This document shows, piece by piece, positions 8,137 through 16,852 of a stretch of 64,000 nt of DNA; the stretch's first letter is position 1; the number at the start of each line of letters is the position of its first letter. Under the pieces are notes generated by a model. It searched no databases. It worked only from the letters and a program-made list of their open reading frames with translations, and was not told the origin of the DNA. A program made the translations under genes and the position numbers. The stretch is from positions 1,053,293 to 1,117,292 of the forward strand of contig NZ_LN913006.1 in assembly GCF_001487165.1 (NCBI RefSeq). Direction: 5' to 3'. The DNA comes from Blautia massiliensis (ex Durand et al. 2017). Its GTDB lineage: Bacteria > Bacillota > Clostridia > Lachnospirales > Lachnospiraceae.

Positions 8137-8736
8137 ATGGCTAGAACAAAGAAAGCTGCAACCAAGACAACTGTAAAAACGGCTTCAGTAAGCGAGACTC
8201 CTGCAAAATCTGTAGTAACCGCATCCGAAGAGAAAGCCGTTAAGGCTGAGACACCAAAGACAGACGATGCAAAAGCTTCTGTAGAGACAAAAGCAGCTGA
8301 GAAGACAGCAGAGGTAAAACCTGCTGCTGCGAAACCAATAGAAGAAAAAACAGCAGAAGTAAAATCTGATGAAGAGAAAACAACAGCTGTAAAATCAGAA
8401 GAGCCGGCTAAGAAAACAGCCGCCAAGAAGACAACAACACGAAAAACTGCTGCAGCTAAGAAAACAACAACCAGGACGACAGCTAAGACAACAGCAGCTA
8501 AAACAACAAGAAAGACAGCAGCTAAAAAAGCTGAACCAGTGACAGAAGTATATGTTCAGTACTGGGGCAAAGAGATACATACTTCAGAGGTTGCTGACAG
8601 GATCAAAAAGATCTGGACAGAAGACATGGGCAAAAAAGCCTCTGAACTGAAAGACCTCAAAATCTACATTAAACCGGAAGATAATGGTGCACATTATGTG
8701 ATCAACGGAGATGTTACAGGATTTATCGGACTGTAA
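8137..8736 (+). CDS. Lys/Ala/Thr-rich protein with C-terminal DUF6465-type domain
   Basis: The 199-residue protein has two parts. Residues 1 to about 135 are low-complexity sequence rich in Lys, Ala, Thr and Glu, with repeated KKTTTRKT-like blocks that resemble histone H1 tails. Residues about 138-199 form a compact domain beginning VYVQYWGKEIHT and ending DVTGFIGL, as in the DUF6465 proteins of Lachnospiraceae. An AAGGAGG precedes the ATG by about 9 bases, and a strong terminator follows. A nucleoid or RNA-binding role is suggested only by the basic tail; the domain has no known function. Confidence 0.8.
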   Translation: MARTKKAATKTTVKTASVSETPAKSVVTASEEKAVKAETPKTDDAKASVETKAAEKTAEVKPAAAKPIEEKTAEVKSDEEKTTAVKSEEPAKKTAAKKTTTRKTAAAKKTTTRTTAKTTAAKTTRKTAAKKAEPVTEVYVQYWGKEIHTSEVADRIKKIWTEDMGKKASELKDLKIYIKPEDNGAHYVINGDVTGFIGL

Positions 8737-8779
8737 AAAGAATCTCTGATAAAAAGTATATAAAAGAGTATGTAAGATG

Positions 8780-8819
8780 GCCTGCTATAGAGTCAAACTA
8801 TAGCAGGCTATTTTTTTTG
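8780..8819 (+). terminator. intrinsic terminator after the DUF6465-type gene
   Basis: An 11-bp perfect stem (8780-8790 with 8798-8808), a seven-base loop and then a run of eight T. It ends the preceding transcript. Confidence 0.9.
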
Positions 8820-8824
8820 TGTAT

Positions 8825-8853
8825 TTGACCAAATGAGAATAGCATGATATGAT
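8825..8853 (+). promoter_or_regulatory. promoter of the SGNH hydrolase gene
   Basis: TTGACC and TATGAT are 17 bases apart, and the -10 has an upstream TG (extended -10). It starts 5 bases after the T-run of the preceding terminator. Confidence 0.7.
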
Positions 8854-8897
8854 TCACCTAACAAATAAACATACTAATTAGATAGGGATATGGTGAA

Positions 8898-9521
8898 ATG
8901 AAACAGGTATTATGCTTTGGAGATTCCAATACATGGGGATATGACGGAGAGAGCAGAGAGAGACTACCGTGGGGAGTACGCTGGACAAGCCTTCTCCAGG
9001 AAAAACTGAATAAAGAAGAATATCGCGTGATCGAGGAAGGACTGTGCGGAAGAACAACGGTTTTCGAAGATCCGCTCCGCGACGGAAGAAAAGGAACTGC
9101 ACTTCTTCCCACACTTCTGGAAACACATGCCCAGGCGGATGTGATCACTCTAATGCTGGGAACCAATGACTGCAAAACTGTTTTTGGAGCATCCGCAGAT
9201 GTAATTGGAAAGGGAATCACAAGACTGCTGGATCAGATCCAGGAATACGCACCAAGAGCGAAAGTCCTTCTCATGTCTCCCATCTATCTGGGAGAAAAAG
9301 TATGGCAGGAAGGATATGACCAGGAGTTTTCCAGAGAGTCTGTGATCGTTTCCAGAAATCTGCAGCCTGTTTATGAAAAAATCGCAGCTGAACGTCATAT
9401 CAGTTTCCTTCCGGCAGCATCCTATGTACATTGCTGTGACGCAGATCAGGAACATCTGAATGCAGCAGGACATAAGAAATTTGCAGAGGTTGTATATCGA
9501 AAAGTACAGGAATTGCTGTAA
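8898..9521 (+). CDS. SGNH/GDSL family hydrolase (esterase-like)
   Basis: The protein has 207 residues. Block I is CFGDSNTWG (Ser at residue 10), the oxyanion block is GTND at about 94-97, and the C-terminal block is DQEHLNAAGH with the catalytic Asp/His. This arrangement fits the SGNH hydrolases close to arylesterase/acyltransferase enzymes. No signal peptide is visible, so it acts in the cytoplasm. The substrate cannot be told from the sequence. The gene stands alone between two strong terminators. Confidence 0.88.
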   Translation: MKQVLCFGDSNTWGYDGESRERLPWGVRWTSLLQEKLNKEEYRVIEEGLCGRTTVFEDPLRDGRKGTALLPTLLETHAQADVITLMLGTNDCKTVFGASADVIGKGITRLLDQIQEYAPRAKVLLMSPIYLGEKVWQEGYDQEFSRESVIVSRNLQPVYEKIAAERHISFLPAASYVHCCDADQEHLNAAGHKKFAEVVYRKVQELL

Positions 9522-9562
9522 ATGAATATAGGATTTTAAGACTTTTGGATCTTATATAAAAT

Positions 9563-9614
9563 AAAAAGATGTTGTCTGGCAGTTTTTCAGTTCTGTCAGA
9601 CAGCATCTTTTTTG
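9563..9614. terminator. bidirectional terminator between the SGNH hydrolase and SASP genes
   Basis: A long stem (about 9563-9582 with 9593-9612, one mismatch) with A-rich and T-rich arms can end both convergent transcripts. Confidence 0.85.
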
Positions 9615-9666
9615 CATGAGCTTAGATCAACTCAGCATAGCAATGAAACTACCTGCGCGTACAGAT

Positions 9667-9897
9667 TTAGTACTGCTGGCCGCCCTGGGAACTGCCGGAC
9701 ATCTGACGCTCCTGCGCCTCGATCATCTTTTTGACCATATATCCGCCTACGGATCCGTTCTGTTTGGAAGTCAGGTTTCCGTTGTATCCGTCTGTAAGCG
9801 GAACACCCAGCTCGTTTGCTACCTCATATTTGAAACGGTCAAGTGCGCCCTTTGCTTCCGGTACAACTGCTTTGTTAGAAGAAGTGTTACTTGGCAT
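9667..9897 (-). CDS. small acid-soluble spore protein, alpha/beta type
   Basis: The 76-residue protein shows the alpha/beta SASP pattern: KYEVANELGVPL in the first half, holding the GPR protease site region, and NGSVGGYMVKKMIE in the second half. The C-terminus is Gln/Gly/Ser-rich. SASPs coat spore DNA against UV and heat and are degraded on germination. AAGGAGG lies 8 bases before the ATG. A forespore-type promoter lies upstream. This gene is direct evidence that the lineage can form spores. Confidence 0.95.
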   Translation of the reverse strand: MPSNTSSNKAVVPEAKGALDRFKYEVANELGVPLTDGYNGNLTSKQNGSVGGYMVKKMIEAQERQMSGSSQGGQQY

Positions 9898-9942
9898 AAT
9901 TCATTTCCTCCTTGGTTGTTATTTGGTTTGATGTTACATTGC

Positions 9943-9970
9943 TAGTATGTGAAAACGTTGAAATAATACA
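9943..9970 (-). promoter_or_regulatory. candidate sigma-G promoter of the SASP gene
   Basis: On the minus strand CATACTA (9943-9949) matches the sigma-G -10 consensus. TGTATT (9965-9970) 15 bases upstream is a weaker -35 match, and the spacing is slightly short. Confidence 0.5.
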
Positions 9971-10048
9971 CTGGCAGTTAAAGGAAATTTAACATATAAA
10001 AATATTTCCGTTCATAAATTATACCGCGGCAAAAAACCGAATGTATGG

Positions 10049-10078
10049 TTGCTTTTTGACGGGAGTTGCGGTTATAAT
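10049..10078 (+). promoter_or_regulatory. promoter of the secreted nuclease gene
   Basis: TTGCTT and TATAAT are separated by 18 bases, ending 52 bases before the GTG start. Confidence 0.5.
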
Positions 10079-10130
10079 AATCTCTGCATCACATATAATA
10101 TCTGTCAGACAAAAAAAGTAAGGGGGTCCC

Positions 10131-11009
10131 GTGAAAAAGAAGCGTTATCCTACATACAAGCGAAAATATAAACGAAAAAAACAGCCCAGGCGAAAAATAC
10201 TCACAGCCATTATCCTGTGTGTCATCCTTGCAGTATGTAATGGCTGGATGCCGCCGCGGAGCCTGAAAGAGGTAAAAGATCAAAGCCGGATCTTCGGGCA
10301 GGTATTTCTTACATATATAGAAGAAAATGCGCAGATCCTCTGGGAAGATGTTTCGGAATCCGCTTCCGATGCAGTGGCAGGATTGCTGAAACAATCCCAG
10401 ACGAAGACAGGAGGGCAGACAGAATCTGTTTCTCTGGATCAGATTCCAGAATACAGCGGCAGTCCATATGTGGAGATCAATGGAAATGTACCATCTTTTT
10501 CTGATGAAAAAAGCGCAGGACCTGCATACGAATTTTACAGTGAACTGGATTCTCTGGGGCGCTGCGGTTATGCAGAATCCAAGATCACACCGGAGCTGAT
10601 GCCTGATGAAGAGCGAGGAGCGATCGGAATGGTAAAGCCTACAGGATGGCATACTGTAAAATATGAAAATGTAGATGGCAGGTATCTGTATAATCGCTGC
10701 CATCTTATCGGATATCAGCTGACTGGAGAGAATGCAAACAGGAAAAATCTTATCACAGGAACCAGATATCTCAATGTGACGGGAATGCTTCCTTTTGAAA
10801 ATGAGGTTGCAGATTACGTGCACAGTACAGGAAATCCCTGCATGTATCGTGTAACTCCGTTTTTTAAGGGAGATGAACTGGTAGCCCGGGGTGTGGAAAT
10901 GGAAGCCGAATCCGTTAAAGACCAGAAGATATCTTTCCATGTTTTTGTTTATAACATACAGCCGGGAATTGAAATTGATTATACTACAGGAAACAGCTGG
11001 GAAGAATAG
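10131..11009 (+). CDS. DNA/RNA non-specific endonuclease (EndA-like), membrane-anchored or secreted
   Basis: The 292-residue protein begins with a very basic cytoplasmic tail (KKKRYPTYKRKYKRKK), then one hydrophobic segment at about 23-40, then an extracytoplasmic nuclease domain. The beta-beta-alpha-metal signature is NRCHLIGYQLTGEN at about residues 195-208, with the catalytic His in the RxH core, followed by NLITGTRYLN. It resembles streptococcal EndA, a surface nuclease that degrades DNA outside the cell. The GTG start has AAGGGGG upstream. The family is sure; anchoring rather than release is inferred from the single N-terminal helix. Confidence 0.88.
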   Translation: MKKKRYPTYKRKYKRKKQPRRKILTAIILCVILAVCNGWMPPRSLKEVKDQSRIFGQVFLTYIEENAQILWEDVSESASDAVAGLLKQSQTKTGGQTESVSLDQIPEYSGSPYVEINGNVPSFSDEKSAGPAYEFYSELDSLGRCGYAESKITPELMPDEERGAIGMVKPTGWHTVKYENVDGRYLYNRCHLIGYQLTGENANRKNLITGTRYLNVTGMLPFENEVADYVHSTGNPCMYRVTPFFKGDELVARGVEMEAESVKDQKISFHVFVYNIQPGIEIDYTTGNSWEE

Positions 11010-11067
11010 AGTATATGGAGTAACGCCGGGGAAAATATTAATTTTTCATGAATTTACATGAATTAAA

Positions 11068-11096
11068 TTGCACTTTTTTGGGCGTTATGCTAGAAT
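11068..11096 (+). promoter_or_regulatory. promoter of mgsA-rsmD-coaD
   Basis: TTGCAC (11068-11073) and TAGAAT (11091-11096) are 17 bases apart, and TGC precedes the -10 (extended -10). Confidence 0.65.
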
Positions 11097-11175
11097 CAGT
11101 TACAGAGTTATATGATTTTACCTATATAAAGGGGAAAAAGGGATGTAACCCAAGGGCAGAATGGAGAGGTGAATT

Positions 11176-11571
11176 ATGAATTTAGGAATTATTGCGCATA
11201 ACAGTAAGAAAGTTCTGATTGAAGACTTCTGTATTGCATACAAGAATATCCTTGCCAAACATGAAGTATATGCAACCGGAACAACAGGAAGAAGAATTGA
11301 GGAAGCAACCAGTCTTCACGTTCACAAGTTTCTTGCCGGAAGTATAGGCGGAGACAAGCAGTTTATGGAGATGGTAGAGCGTCAGGATCTGGATATGGTG
11401 ATCCTGTTTTATAACCCTGTCATGATGGACCCGGTAGAGCCGGATATCATGAGCATTGTTAAACGCTGCGACCAGTACAACATTCCGGTTGCTACAAATA
11501 TTGCCACTGCGGAACTTCTGATCCTTGGACTGGCCCGCGGTGATCTGGATTGGAGATTAAATCTGAAATGA
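11176..11571 (+). CDS. mgsA: methylglyoxal synthase
   Basis: The 131-residue enzyme converts dihydroxyacetone phosphate to methylglyoxal and phosphate, a bypass of lower glycolysis when sugar phosphates build up. It has the N-terminal IAHNSKK, the phosphate loop ATGTTGRRIEE, GSIGGDKQ and the conserved Asp in DLDMVILFYNP. The length is normal. Its last bases overlap the start of rsmD (ATGA), so the two are translationally coupled. Confidence 0.96.
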   Translation: MNLGIIAHNSKKVLIEDFCIAYKNILAKHEVYATGTTGRRIEEATSLHVHKFLAGSIGGDKQFMEMVERQDLDMVILFYNPVMMDPVEPDIMSIVKRCDQYNIPVATNIATAELLILGLARGDLDWRLNLK

Positions 11572-12116
11572 GAGTCATAGCAGGAAAAGCACGTAGATTA
11601 AACTTAAAAACCATTCCCGGAAATGAGACACGACCAACAACAGACCGTATTAAGGAAACTCTTTTTAACATTCTCCAGCCTGAAATACCGGGTTGTCGGT
11701 TTCTGGATCTGTTTTCCGGAAGCGGAGCGATCGGTATTGAAGCTCTGAGCCGTGGAGCCGAGTATGCCGTGTTTGTGGAAAAAAATCCCAAAGCATGTAC
11801 TTGCATCCGCGAAAATCTTTCATTTACAAAACTCACGGATGGTGGTAAACTGCTGAACATGGATGTGCTTCAGGCACTGCGTTCACTGGAAGGCGGAGAA
11901 CCATTTGACTGTATTTTTATGGATGCACCATACGAACAGCATCTGGAACAACCAGTCCTTGAGTATCTGGCTGACAGCACTCTTGCAGATGAAAACACGC
12001 TGATCGTTGTGGAGGAAGATCTACATACGGATTTTTCTTATGTAGAGGACCTTGGATATCATCTGGTACGTTCCAAGGAATATAAAACCAACAAGCATGT
12101 TTTCCTAAAAAAATGA
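11568..12116 (+). CDS. rsmD: 16S rRNA (guanine(966)-N(2))-methyltransferase RsmD
   Basis: The 182-residue methyltransferase starts MRVIAGKARR and carries the SAM loop DLFSGSGAIGIEALSRGA. I chose ATG 11568 over an in-frame TTG at 11550 because it gives the usual RsmD N-terminus and a 4-base overlap with mgsA. The catalytic motif, normally [DN]PP[YF], reads DAPY here. The rsmD-coaD-ylbJ neighbourhood matches ylbH-ylbI-ylbJ of Bacillus. Confidence 0.93.
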   Translation: MRVIAGKARRLNLKTIPGNETRPTTDRIKETLFNILQPEIPGCRFLDLFSGSGAIGIEALSRGAEYAVFVEKNPKACTCIRENLSFTKLTDGGKLLNMDVLQALRSLEGGEPFDCIFMDAPYEQHLEQPVLEYLADSTLADENTLIVVEEDLHTDFSYVEDLGYHLVRSKEYKTNKHVFLKK

Positions 12117-12131
12117 AAGAGAGACAGACAT

Positions 12132-12626
12132 ATGATAACAGCAGTATACCCGGGAAGCTTTGACCCGGCAACCTATGGCCATCTTGACATCATTAAGCGG
12201 GCAAGCATTTCATTTGACCGGGTTATAGTGGGAGTTTTGCATAATTCTGCAAAAAGTCCGTTGTTTTCTGTAGAAGAACGTGTTAAGATACTAACAAAGG
12301 CGACAAAAGATATCCCGAATGTGGAGGTGAAAGCATTCGAGGGCCTGTCAGTGAACTTTGCCAGGGAAAACCATGCCCAGGTGATCGTTCGAGGGCTTCG
12401 TGCTGTCACGGATTTTGAATATGAACTGCAGATGGCCCAGACTAATCGTGTTCTGGCACCGGATGTGGACACCGTTTTTCTTACAACCAGTCTGGAATAT
12501 GCATACTTAAGCTCCACGATCATGAAAGAAGTTGCTAATTTCGGAGGAGATCTGAGCAAATTCGCTCCACGTGAGATTACGGATGCAGTCGAAGAGAAAT
12601 TGAAAAAAAGAGAAACAGAGAAATAA
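12132..12626 (+). CDS. coaD: phosphopantetheine adenylyltransferase
   Basis: The 164-residue enzyme transfers AMP to 4'-phosphopantetheine in coenzyme A synthesis. It shows the nucleotidyltransferase motif [11 protein letters not shown] (residues 7-17), the [12 protein letters not shown] segment and the C-terminal YLSSTIMKE motif. It starts 15 bases after rsmD and continues that operon. Confidence 0.97.
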   Translation: MITAVYPGSFDPATYGHLDIIKRASISFDRVIVGVLHNSAKSPLFSVEERVKILTKATKDIPNVEVKAFEGLSVNFARENHAQVIVRGLRAVTDFEYELQMAQTNRVLAPDVDTVFLTTSLEYAYLSSTIMKEVANFGGDLSKFAPREITDAVEEKLKKRETEK

Positions 12627-12638
12627 GGAGAGTGTATT

Positions 12639-13277
12639 ATGAGCAGCAGAATTGAACAGATTATTCAGGAGATTGAAGAGTATGTGGACAGCTGTAAATT
12701 CCAGCCTCTTTCCACTACCAAGATCGTAGTGAACAAAGAAGAGATTGAGGAGTATTTACGTGAACTTCGTCTGAAAACTCCGGATGAGATCAAACGTTAT
12801 CAGAAGATCATCAGCAATAAGGATGCGATCCTTGAGGATGCTCAGGCTAAAGCTGACAGTCTGATCGCAGATGCTCAGGCCAAAGCTCAGGAACTTGTTA
12901 CACAGCATGAGATCATGCAGAAAGCATATGCACAGGCAAATGAGACCATAAATGCTGCAAACAAACAGGCTCAGGAGATTCTTGATTCTGCAACACAGGA
13001 TGCAAACAGCATTCGTCTCAGTGCGATCACATACACAGATGATATGATGGCTAATATCGGTTCTGTCCTGAATCAGACACTTGAAGATGCCGGTGGTAAA
13101 TACAAAGCATTTATTGATGCTCTGCAGAGCTGCCTTGAGGTTGTTAATCATAATCGTCAGGAGCTTGCACCACAGACTGCTCAGGCAGCGGCAATCTCCA
13201 ATACCTTCCAGGATGATGACAGTTCTTCTATAACAAAAGAAGACGAAGATCTGTTAGACGATATCGGAGAAAACTAG
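12639..13277 (+). CDS. coiled-coil protein of the ATPase subunit H/DivIVA-like type
   Basis: The 212-residue protein has an N-terminal segment with KFQPLSTTKIVVN. A long Ala/Gln/Glu-rich coiled coil follows at about 60-135, with repeats of the ADAQAKA type, and the tail is acidic (KEDEDLLDDIGEN). Related Lachnospiraceae genes are often called ATPase or V-type H-subunit-like, but the match is to the coiled coil and should not be read as an ATPase. It starts 12 bases after coaD with a good AAGGAG. Its last 24 bases overlap the end of the convergent ylbJ-like gene. Its function is unknown. Confidence 0.75.
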   Translation: MSSRIEQIIQEIEEYVDSCKFQPLSTTKIVVNKEEIEEYLRELRLKTPDEIKRYQKIISNKDAILEDAQAKADSLIADAQAKAQELVTQHEIMQKAYAQANETINAANKQAQEILDSATQDANSIRLSAITYTDDMMANIGSVLNQTLEDAGGKYKAFIDALQSCLEVVNHNRQELAPQTAQAAAISNTFQDDDSSSITKEDEDLLDDIGEN

Positions 13278-14189
13278 GATCAGGAATATCGCACTGGCGT
13301 TCAGACATTTTGAAATAGCGTAGGGGATCAGTGACAAACTGTTTTCCAATACGCTTTTTGTCTGAGCCATGACGCAAAAGCCACCAAAAGAAGTCAGGAG
13401 CATAGAAGCAAGGTATCTGCTTTTCCATGGTAGTGGTGCGCCGGCAATCTGTTTCAGCCCGGTAGTTAGTTCCAGTGGTGCTGTGAACAGCATACAGCTT
13501 TGTGCATGAAATGGCCAGTAAAAGCTGATACTGGCGAGTATCAGTGAGAAGAGGAGAATATAGCCCCCGAGACGTGTGATGGTTTCAAATCCGTCCATGA
13601 TCGAGACATCCAGGATGACTCCTATGGAGTCCTGTTGGTATGTCTCTTTTTTTATCTTGTTTACGCAGACAGAGTCCACGGTATGCCCGCGATATACAAC
13701 GAAACGAAAAAACAGCATACAAAAGAGATCTGCCGCCAGAAAAGTGAGGATCATCTGTACTGCTGATATCTTATTTTTCAAGAGTATCCCGGAAAGATAG
13801 GAAATGATAAATGCGGGACTTGCATTGCAGCTAAACGTAAGAAGATATTCCCCTTCTCTGCGGGAAATCTGCTGGTCTATGTACAGATCATGTGCCAGTT
13901 TGGCTCCCATAGGATATCCGCATAACAGACCCAGGATCAGAACATAGGCTCCAGCAGGTGAAAGCCCGAAAAACGTTTTCCAGAAGAAAGCAGATGGTTT
14001 CAGAAGCTTCCGGATATTTCCAGTTTTTAATAATGCTCCTGTCAGGATCAGAAATGGCAGCAGAGTGGGAATCATGATATTCAACCACAATCCAAGTCCA
14101 TTTTTTACTCCGGTAAGAGCTTCTTTTGGGTGAAAAAGCAGAAAAAGCAACAGGCAGATATAGAAAAATATGATTATTTTTCGTTTCAT
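13254..14189 (-). CDS. ylbJ: YlbJ-like sporulation membrane protein (nucleoside recognition domain)
   Basis: The 311-residue polytopic membrane protein has a hydrophobic N-terminus and several hydrophobic segments. It has the gate-type motifs TLLPFLILTGALL and CGYPMGAKL, followed by FSCNASPAFIISYLSG, which are characteristic of YlbJ. In Bacillus ylbJ is a mother-cell sporulation gene needed for a normal spore cortex. It lies next to coaD in both genomes. Here it is convergent with the coiled-coil gene and overlaps it by 24 bases. Confidence 0.88.
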   Translation of the reverse strand: MKRKIIIFFYICLLLFLLFHPKEALTGVKNGLGLWLNIMIPTLLPFLILTGALLKTGNIRKLLKPSAFFWKTFFGLSPAGAYVLILGLLCGYPMGAKLAHDLYIDQQISRREGEYLLTFSCNASPAFIISYLSGILLKNKISAVQMILTFLAADLFCMLFFRFVVYRGHTVDSVCVNKIKKETYQQDSIGVILDVSIMDGFETITRLGGYILLFSLILASISFYWPFHAQSCMLFTAPLELTTGLKQIAGAPLPWKSRYLASMLLTSFGGFCVMAQTKSVLENSLSLIPYAISKCLNASAIFLILVFSDIV

Positions 14190-14271
14190 AAAAACAGGTC
14201 CTTGCTTTTTTTACAGTATATGATTATTATAAAAGACAAATGAATTTATGAAGCAGAAGGAGGCAGAATTT

Positions 14272-15717
14272 ATGCCAGTATTAGAAAATTGTGAACCAAA
14301 GAGAGTTTTTCATTATTTTGAAGAAATCTGCAAGATTCCTCATGGTTCCAGAAATACAAAACAGATCAGTGATTTCCTTGTGGAATTCGCGAAGGATCAT
14401 GGATTCAGATATGTACAGGATGAGCTGAATAATGTAGTGATCTACAAGCCAGGCACACCAGGATATGAGAATTCTCCCACAGTGATCATCCAGGGCCACA
14501 TGGACATGGTATGTGAAAAACGACCGGATGTAGATCATGATTTTACAAAAGATGGTTTGAACATCTCTGTAAAAGATGGTTATATCACAGCCAACGGAAC
14601 AACTCTTGGCGGTGATGATGGTATTGCAGTTGCTTATGGCCTTGCCCTTCTTGACAGTACAGATATTCCACACCCTCCTCTTGAAGTACTGCTCACGGTT
14701 GATGAGGAGATTGGTCTTCTTGGTGCAGTCGGTCTGGACTGCAGCGTGCTGAAGGGAAGAAGATTTATCAATCTGGATTCTGAAGCGGAGGGAAGTCTCT
14801 GGATCAGCTGTGCCGGCGGTCTTTCCGGTATCAGCCATATCCCTGTCCAGCGCGTAGAAGGAGAAGGAGAAAAGGTACAGGTCAAAGTCTGTGGACTTAT
14901 GGGCGGACATTCCGGTGCCGAGATTGACAAGAACAGAGCGAATGCCAATAAACTTATGGGACGGTTTCTTTACGGACTTAAGAAAAAAGCGGAATATGCC
15001 CTTATTTCTCTTACAGGCGGACAGAAAGACAATGCCATTACAAGAGAGTGCACCGCAGAATTTCTTACGGATTCCGTTGCTGAGGTAAAAGCTTACGCAA
15101 AAGAGCTCCAGGAGCAGCTCCGTGAAGAATATACTGGTTCTGACGAAAACATTACTTTTGAAATAACAGAAAAGGGTACTGCAACAGCAGAGGTTCTTCA
15201 TCCTACAAGTCAGGAAAAGATCGTATTTTATCTGCAGAATGTACCATTCGGAATCCAGAAAATGAGCGGAACCATCAAAGGCCTGGTGGAAACCTCCAGC
15301 AATATCGGTATCCTCCGTCTGGATAGGGACGAGCTTTTTGCAAGTTCCAGTGTAAGAAGCTCTGTAGACGCTGCATGCAGTGCATTATCTGATAAAATTG
15401 AATATCTCACAGAATTTCTTGGTGGTGACTATGAAGTACAGGGTGCATACCCGGCATGGGAGTACAGAAAGGAATCTCCATTACGAGATAAAATGGTTGC
15501 AGTTTTTGAGGAAATGTACGGACATAAGCCTGAAGTCGTAGCGATCCACGCAGGCCTTGAATGCGGGCTTTTCTATAAAAAAATGGAAGGACTGGACTGT
15601 GTATCCCTTGGACCGGATATGAAGGATATCCATACATCCGAGGAGGTTCTCAGCATTGCTTCCACAGAAAGAGTATGGAACTATCTTGTACAGGTTCTCA
15701 AAAATCTGAAAGACTGA
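14272..15717 (+). CDS. pepD: aminoacyl-histidine dipeptidase (peptidase M20C)
   Basis: This 481-residue cytosolic metallodipeptidase cleaves Xaa-His and other dipeptides. It has the zinc motifs QGHMDMVCEK and TTLGGDDGIAVAYGLALL, and the general-base/metal motif TVDEEIGLLGA. The lid-domain region is MGGHSGAEIDKNRANAN. I used ATG 14272 because AGGAGG lies 7 bases upstream; the open frame goes back to 14248 without a ribosome binding site. A terminator follows directly. Confidence 0.94.
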   Translation: MPVLENCEPKRVFHYFEEICKIPHGSRNTKQISDFLVEFAKDHGFRYVQDELNNVVIYKPGTPGYENSPTVIIQGHMDMVCEKRPDVDHDFTKDGLNISVKDGYITANGTTLGGDDGIAVAYGLALLDSTDIPHPPLEVLLTVDEEIGLLGAVGLDCSVLKGRRFINLDSEAEGSLWISCAGGLSGISHIPVQRVEGEGEKVQVKVCGLMGGHSGAEIDKNRANANKLMGRFLYGLKKKAEYALISLTGGQKDNAITRECTAEFLTDSVAEVKAYAKELQEQLREEYTGSDENITFEITEKGTATAEVLHPTSQEKIVFYLQNVPFGIQKMSGTIKGLVETSSNIGILRLDRDELFASSSVRSSVDAACSALSDKIEYLTEFLGGDYEVQGAYPAWEYRKESPLRDKMVAVFEEMYGHKPEVVAIHAGLECGLFYKKMEGLDCVSLGPDMKDIHTSEEVLSIASTERVWNYLVQVLKNLKD

Positions 15718-15743
15718 TCCCGTTCGGAGTATGTTCGAACTTT

Positions 15744-15784
15744 TACCCTGGAGAGACGTAAGGTTTCTCCAGGGTATTTTTATG
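15744..15784 (+). terminator. intrinsic terminator after pepD
   Basis: An 11-bp stem (TACCCTGGAGA with TCTCCAGGGTA) around a ten-base loop, followed by a T-rich run. Confidence 0.88.
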
Positions 15785-15993
15785 CCCTGATAAAAAATAT
15801 TCATAAAATACAGAATTATACATATATATAGATTTGTGGATGCATCACACAAAAGGAAAATAATTCTATATTTTTATAATAAAAAATTGATAAACAATCC
15901 CTTTTTTTCAAAACATATGTTATAATAAAAAATGTATGCCGCTGTCACCAAAACCAAAAAGAGACTGGCGGCAGATGATAAGGAGCGAGCAAC

Positions 15994-16806
15994 ATGGAAA
16001 TACAGTTATGGCGAAGTATTTTGTGCCCTTACGAGCTGGCTGTCAAAGAACTGACAGTCAAGTTTAAACATATGATAGAAGAGTATCACGAAAATGATCG
16101 TTATTCTCCCATTGAACAAGTCAGTGGAAGAGTAAAAAGTGTTTCCAGTATCCTGGAGAAAATGCAGCGTAAAGATATCCCGATCGAACAGCTGGAAACA
16201 GAAATGGAAGATCTGGCAGGAGTACGGATCATATGTCAGTTTGAAGAAGATATCGATACCGTTGCTGCGATCATCCGAAAAAGAACAGATATGGAAGTCA
16301 AAAGTGAAAAGAACTATCTGACGCATATCAAGCAGAGCGGTTACCGGAGTTATCACATGATCCTTTATTATACAGTGGAGACTATTCATGGGCCGAAACG
16401 GCTTCAGGTAGAAATACAGATCCGTACCATGGCAATGAATTTCTGGGCAACGATCGAACATTCCCTTCAGTATAAATACAAAGGTGATATGCCTCCTCAT
16501 GTAGCAGAACGTCTTAGTAAAGCATCCGATGCGATCATTTCGCTGGATCATGAAATGTCTTCTGTGCGCAATGAGATCATGGATGCCCAGAATTCATCTC
16601 AGATGCAGTCCAATCTTGTAAAGGATATTTTGAATAATATTGAAAATCTCTACCGTGTTTCCAGTGAACGGGAAGTCAGCAAAATACAGGATGAGTTCCT
16701 GCGGGTATTCAAAACCAAGGATCTGCGTCAGCTGGAACGCTTCCACAGGCAGCTGGATATCATTGCAGAGGGTTATCGTGCCCAGGCAGTCCATCACAGC
16801 ATATGA
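15994..16806 (+). CDS. relQ: small alarmone synthetase (RelQ/YjbM-type GTP pyrophosphokinase)
   Basis: The 270-residue protein has a single RelA/SpoT synthetase domain and no hydrolase, TGS or ACT domains. Motifs include LAGVRIICQFEEDI, the tyrosine-bearing GYRSYHMI and EIQIRTMAMNFWATIEHSLQ. It would make (p)ppGpp from ATP and GTP/GDP in response to envelope or other stress. The C-terminal helical part is longer than in the smallest relatives and may serve oligomerisation. AAGGAG precedes the ATG. The gene is likely monocistronic, or shares a promoter with ygiQ 46 bases downstream. Confidence 0.92.
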   Translation: MEIQLWRSILCPYELAVKELTVKFKHMIEEYHENDRYSPIEQVSGRVKSVSSILEKMQRKDIPIEQLETEMEDLAGVRIICQFEEDIDTVAAIIRKRTDMEVKSEKNYLTHIKQSGYRSYHMILYYTVETIHGPKRLQVEIQIRTMAMNFWATIEHSLQYKYKGDMPPHVAERLSKASDAIISLDHEMSSVRNEIMDAQNSSQMQSNLVKDILNNIENLYRVSSEREVSKIQDEFLRVFKTKDLRQLERFHRQLDIIAEGYRAQAVHHSI

Positions 16807-16852
16807 ACACAGGGCAGACAGTACTAATACACATACATACGAGGAATTATAA

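Noticed and set aside
9616..9945. A 109-codon plus-strand frame opposite the SASP gene
   Set aside because: The minus-strand SASP gene is unmistakable, and the plus frame lacks a ribosome site.
13254..13277. The 24-base overlap of two convergent genes as a sign of a wrong gene end
   Set aside because: Both frames end naturally here and both proteins have sensible C-termini, so the overlap appears real.
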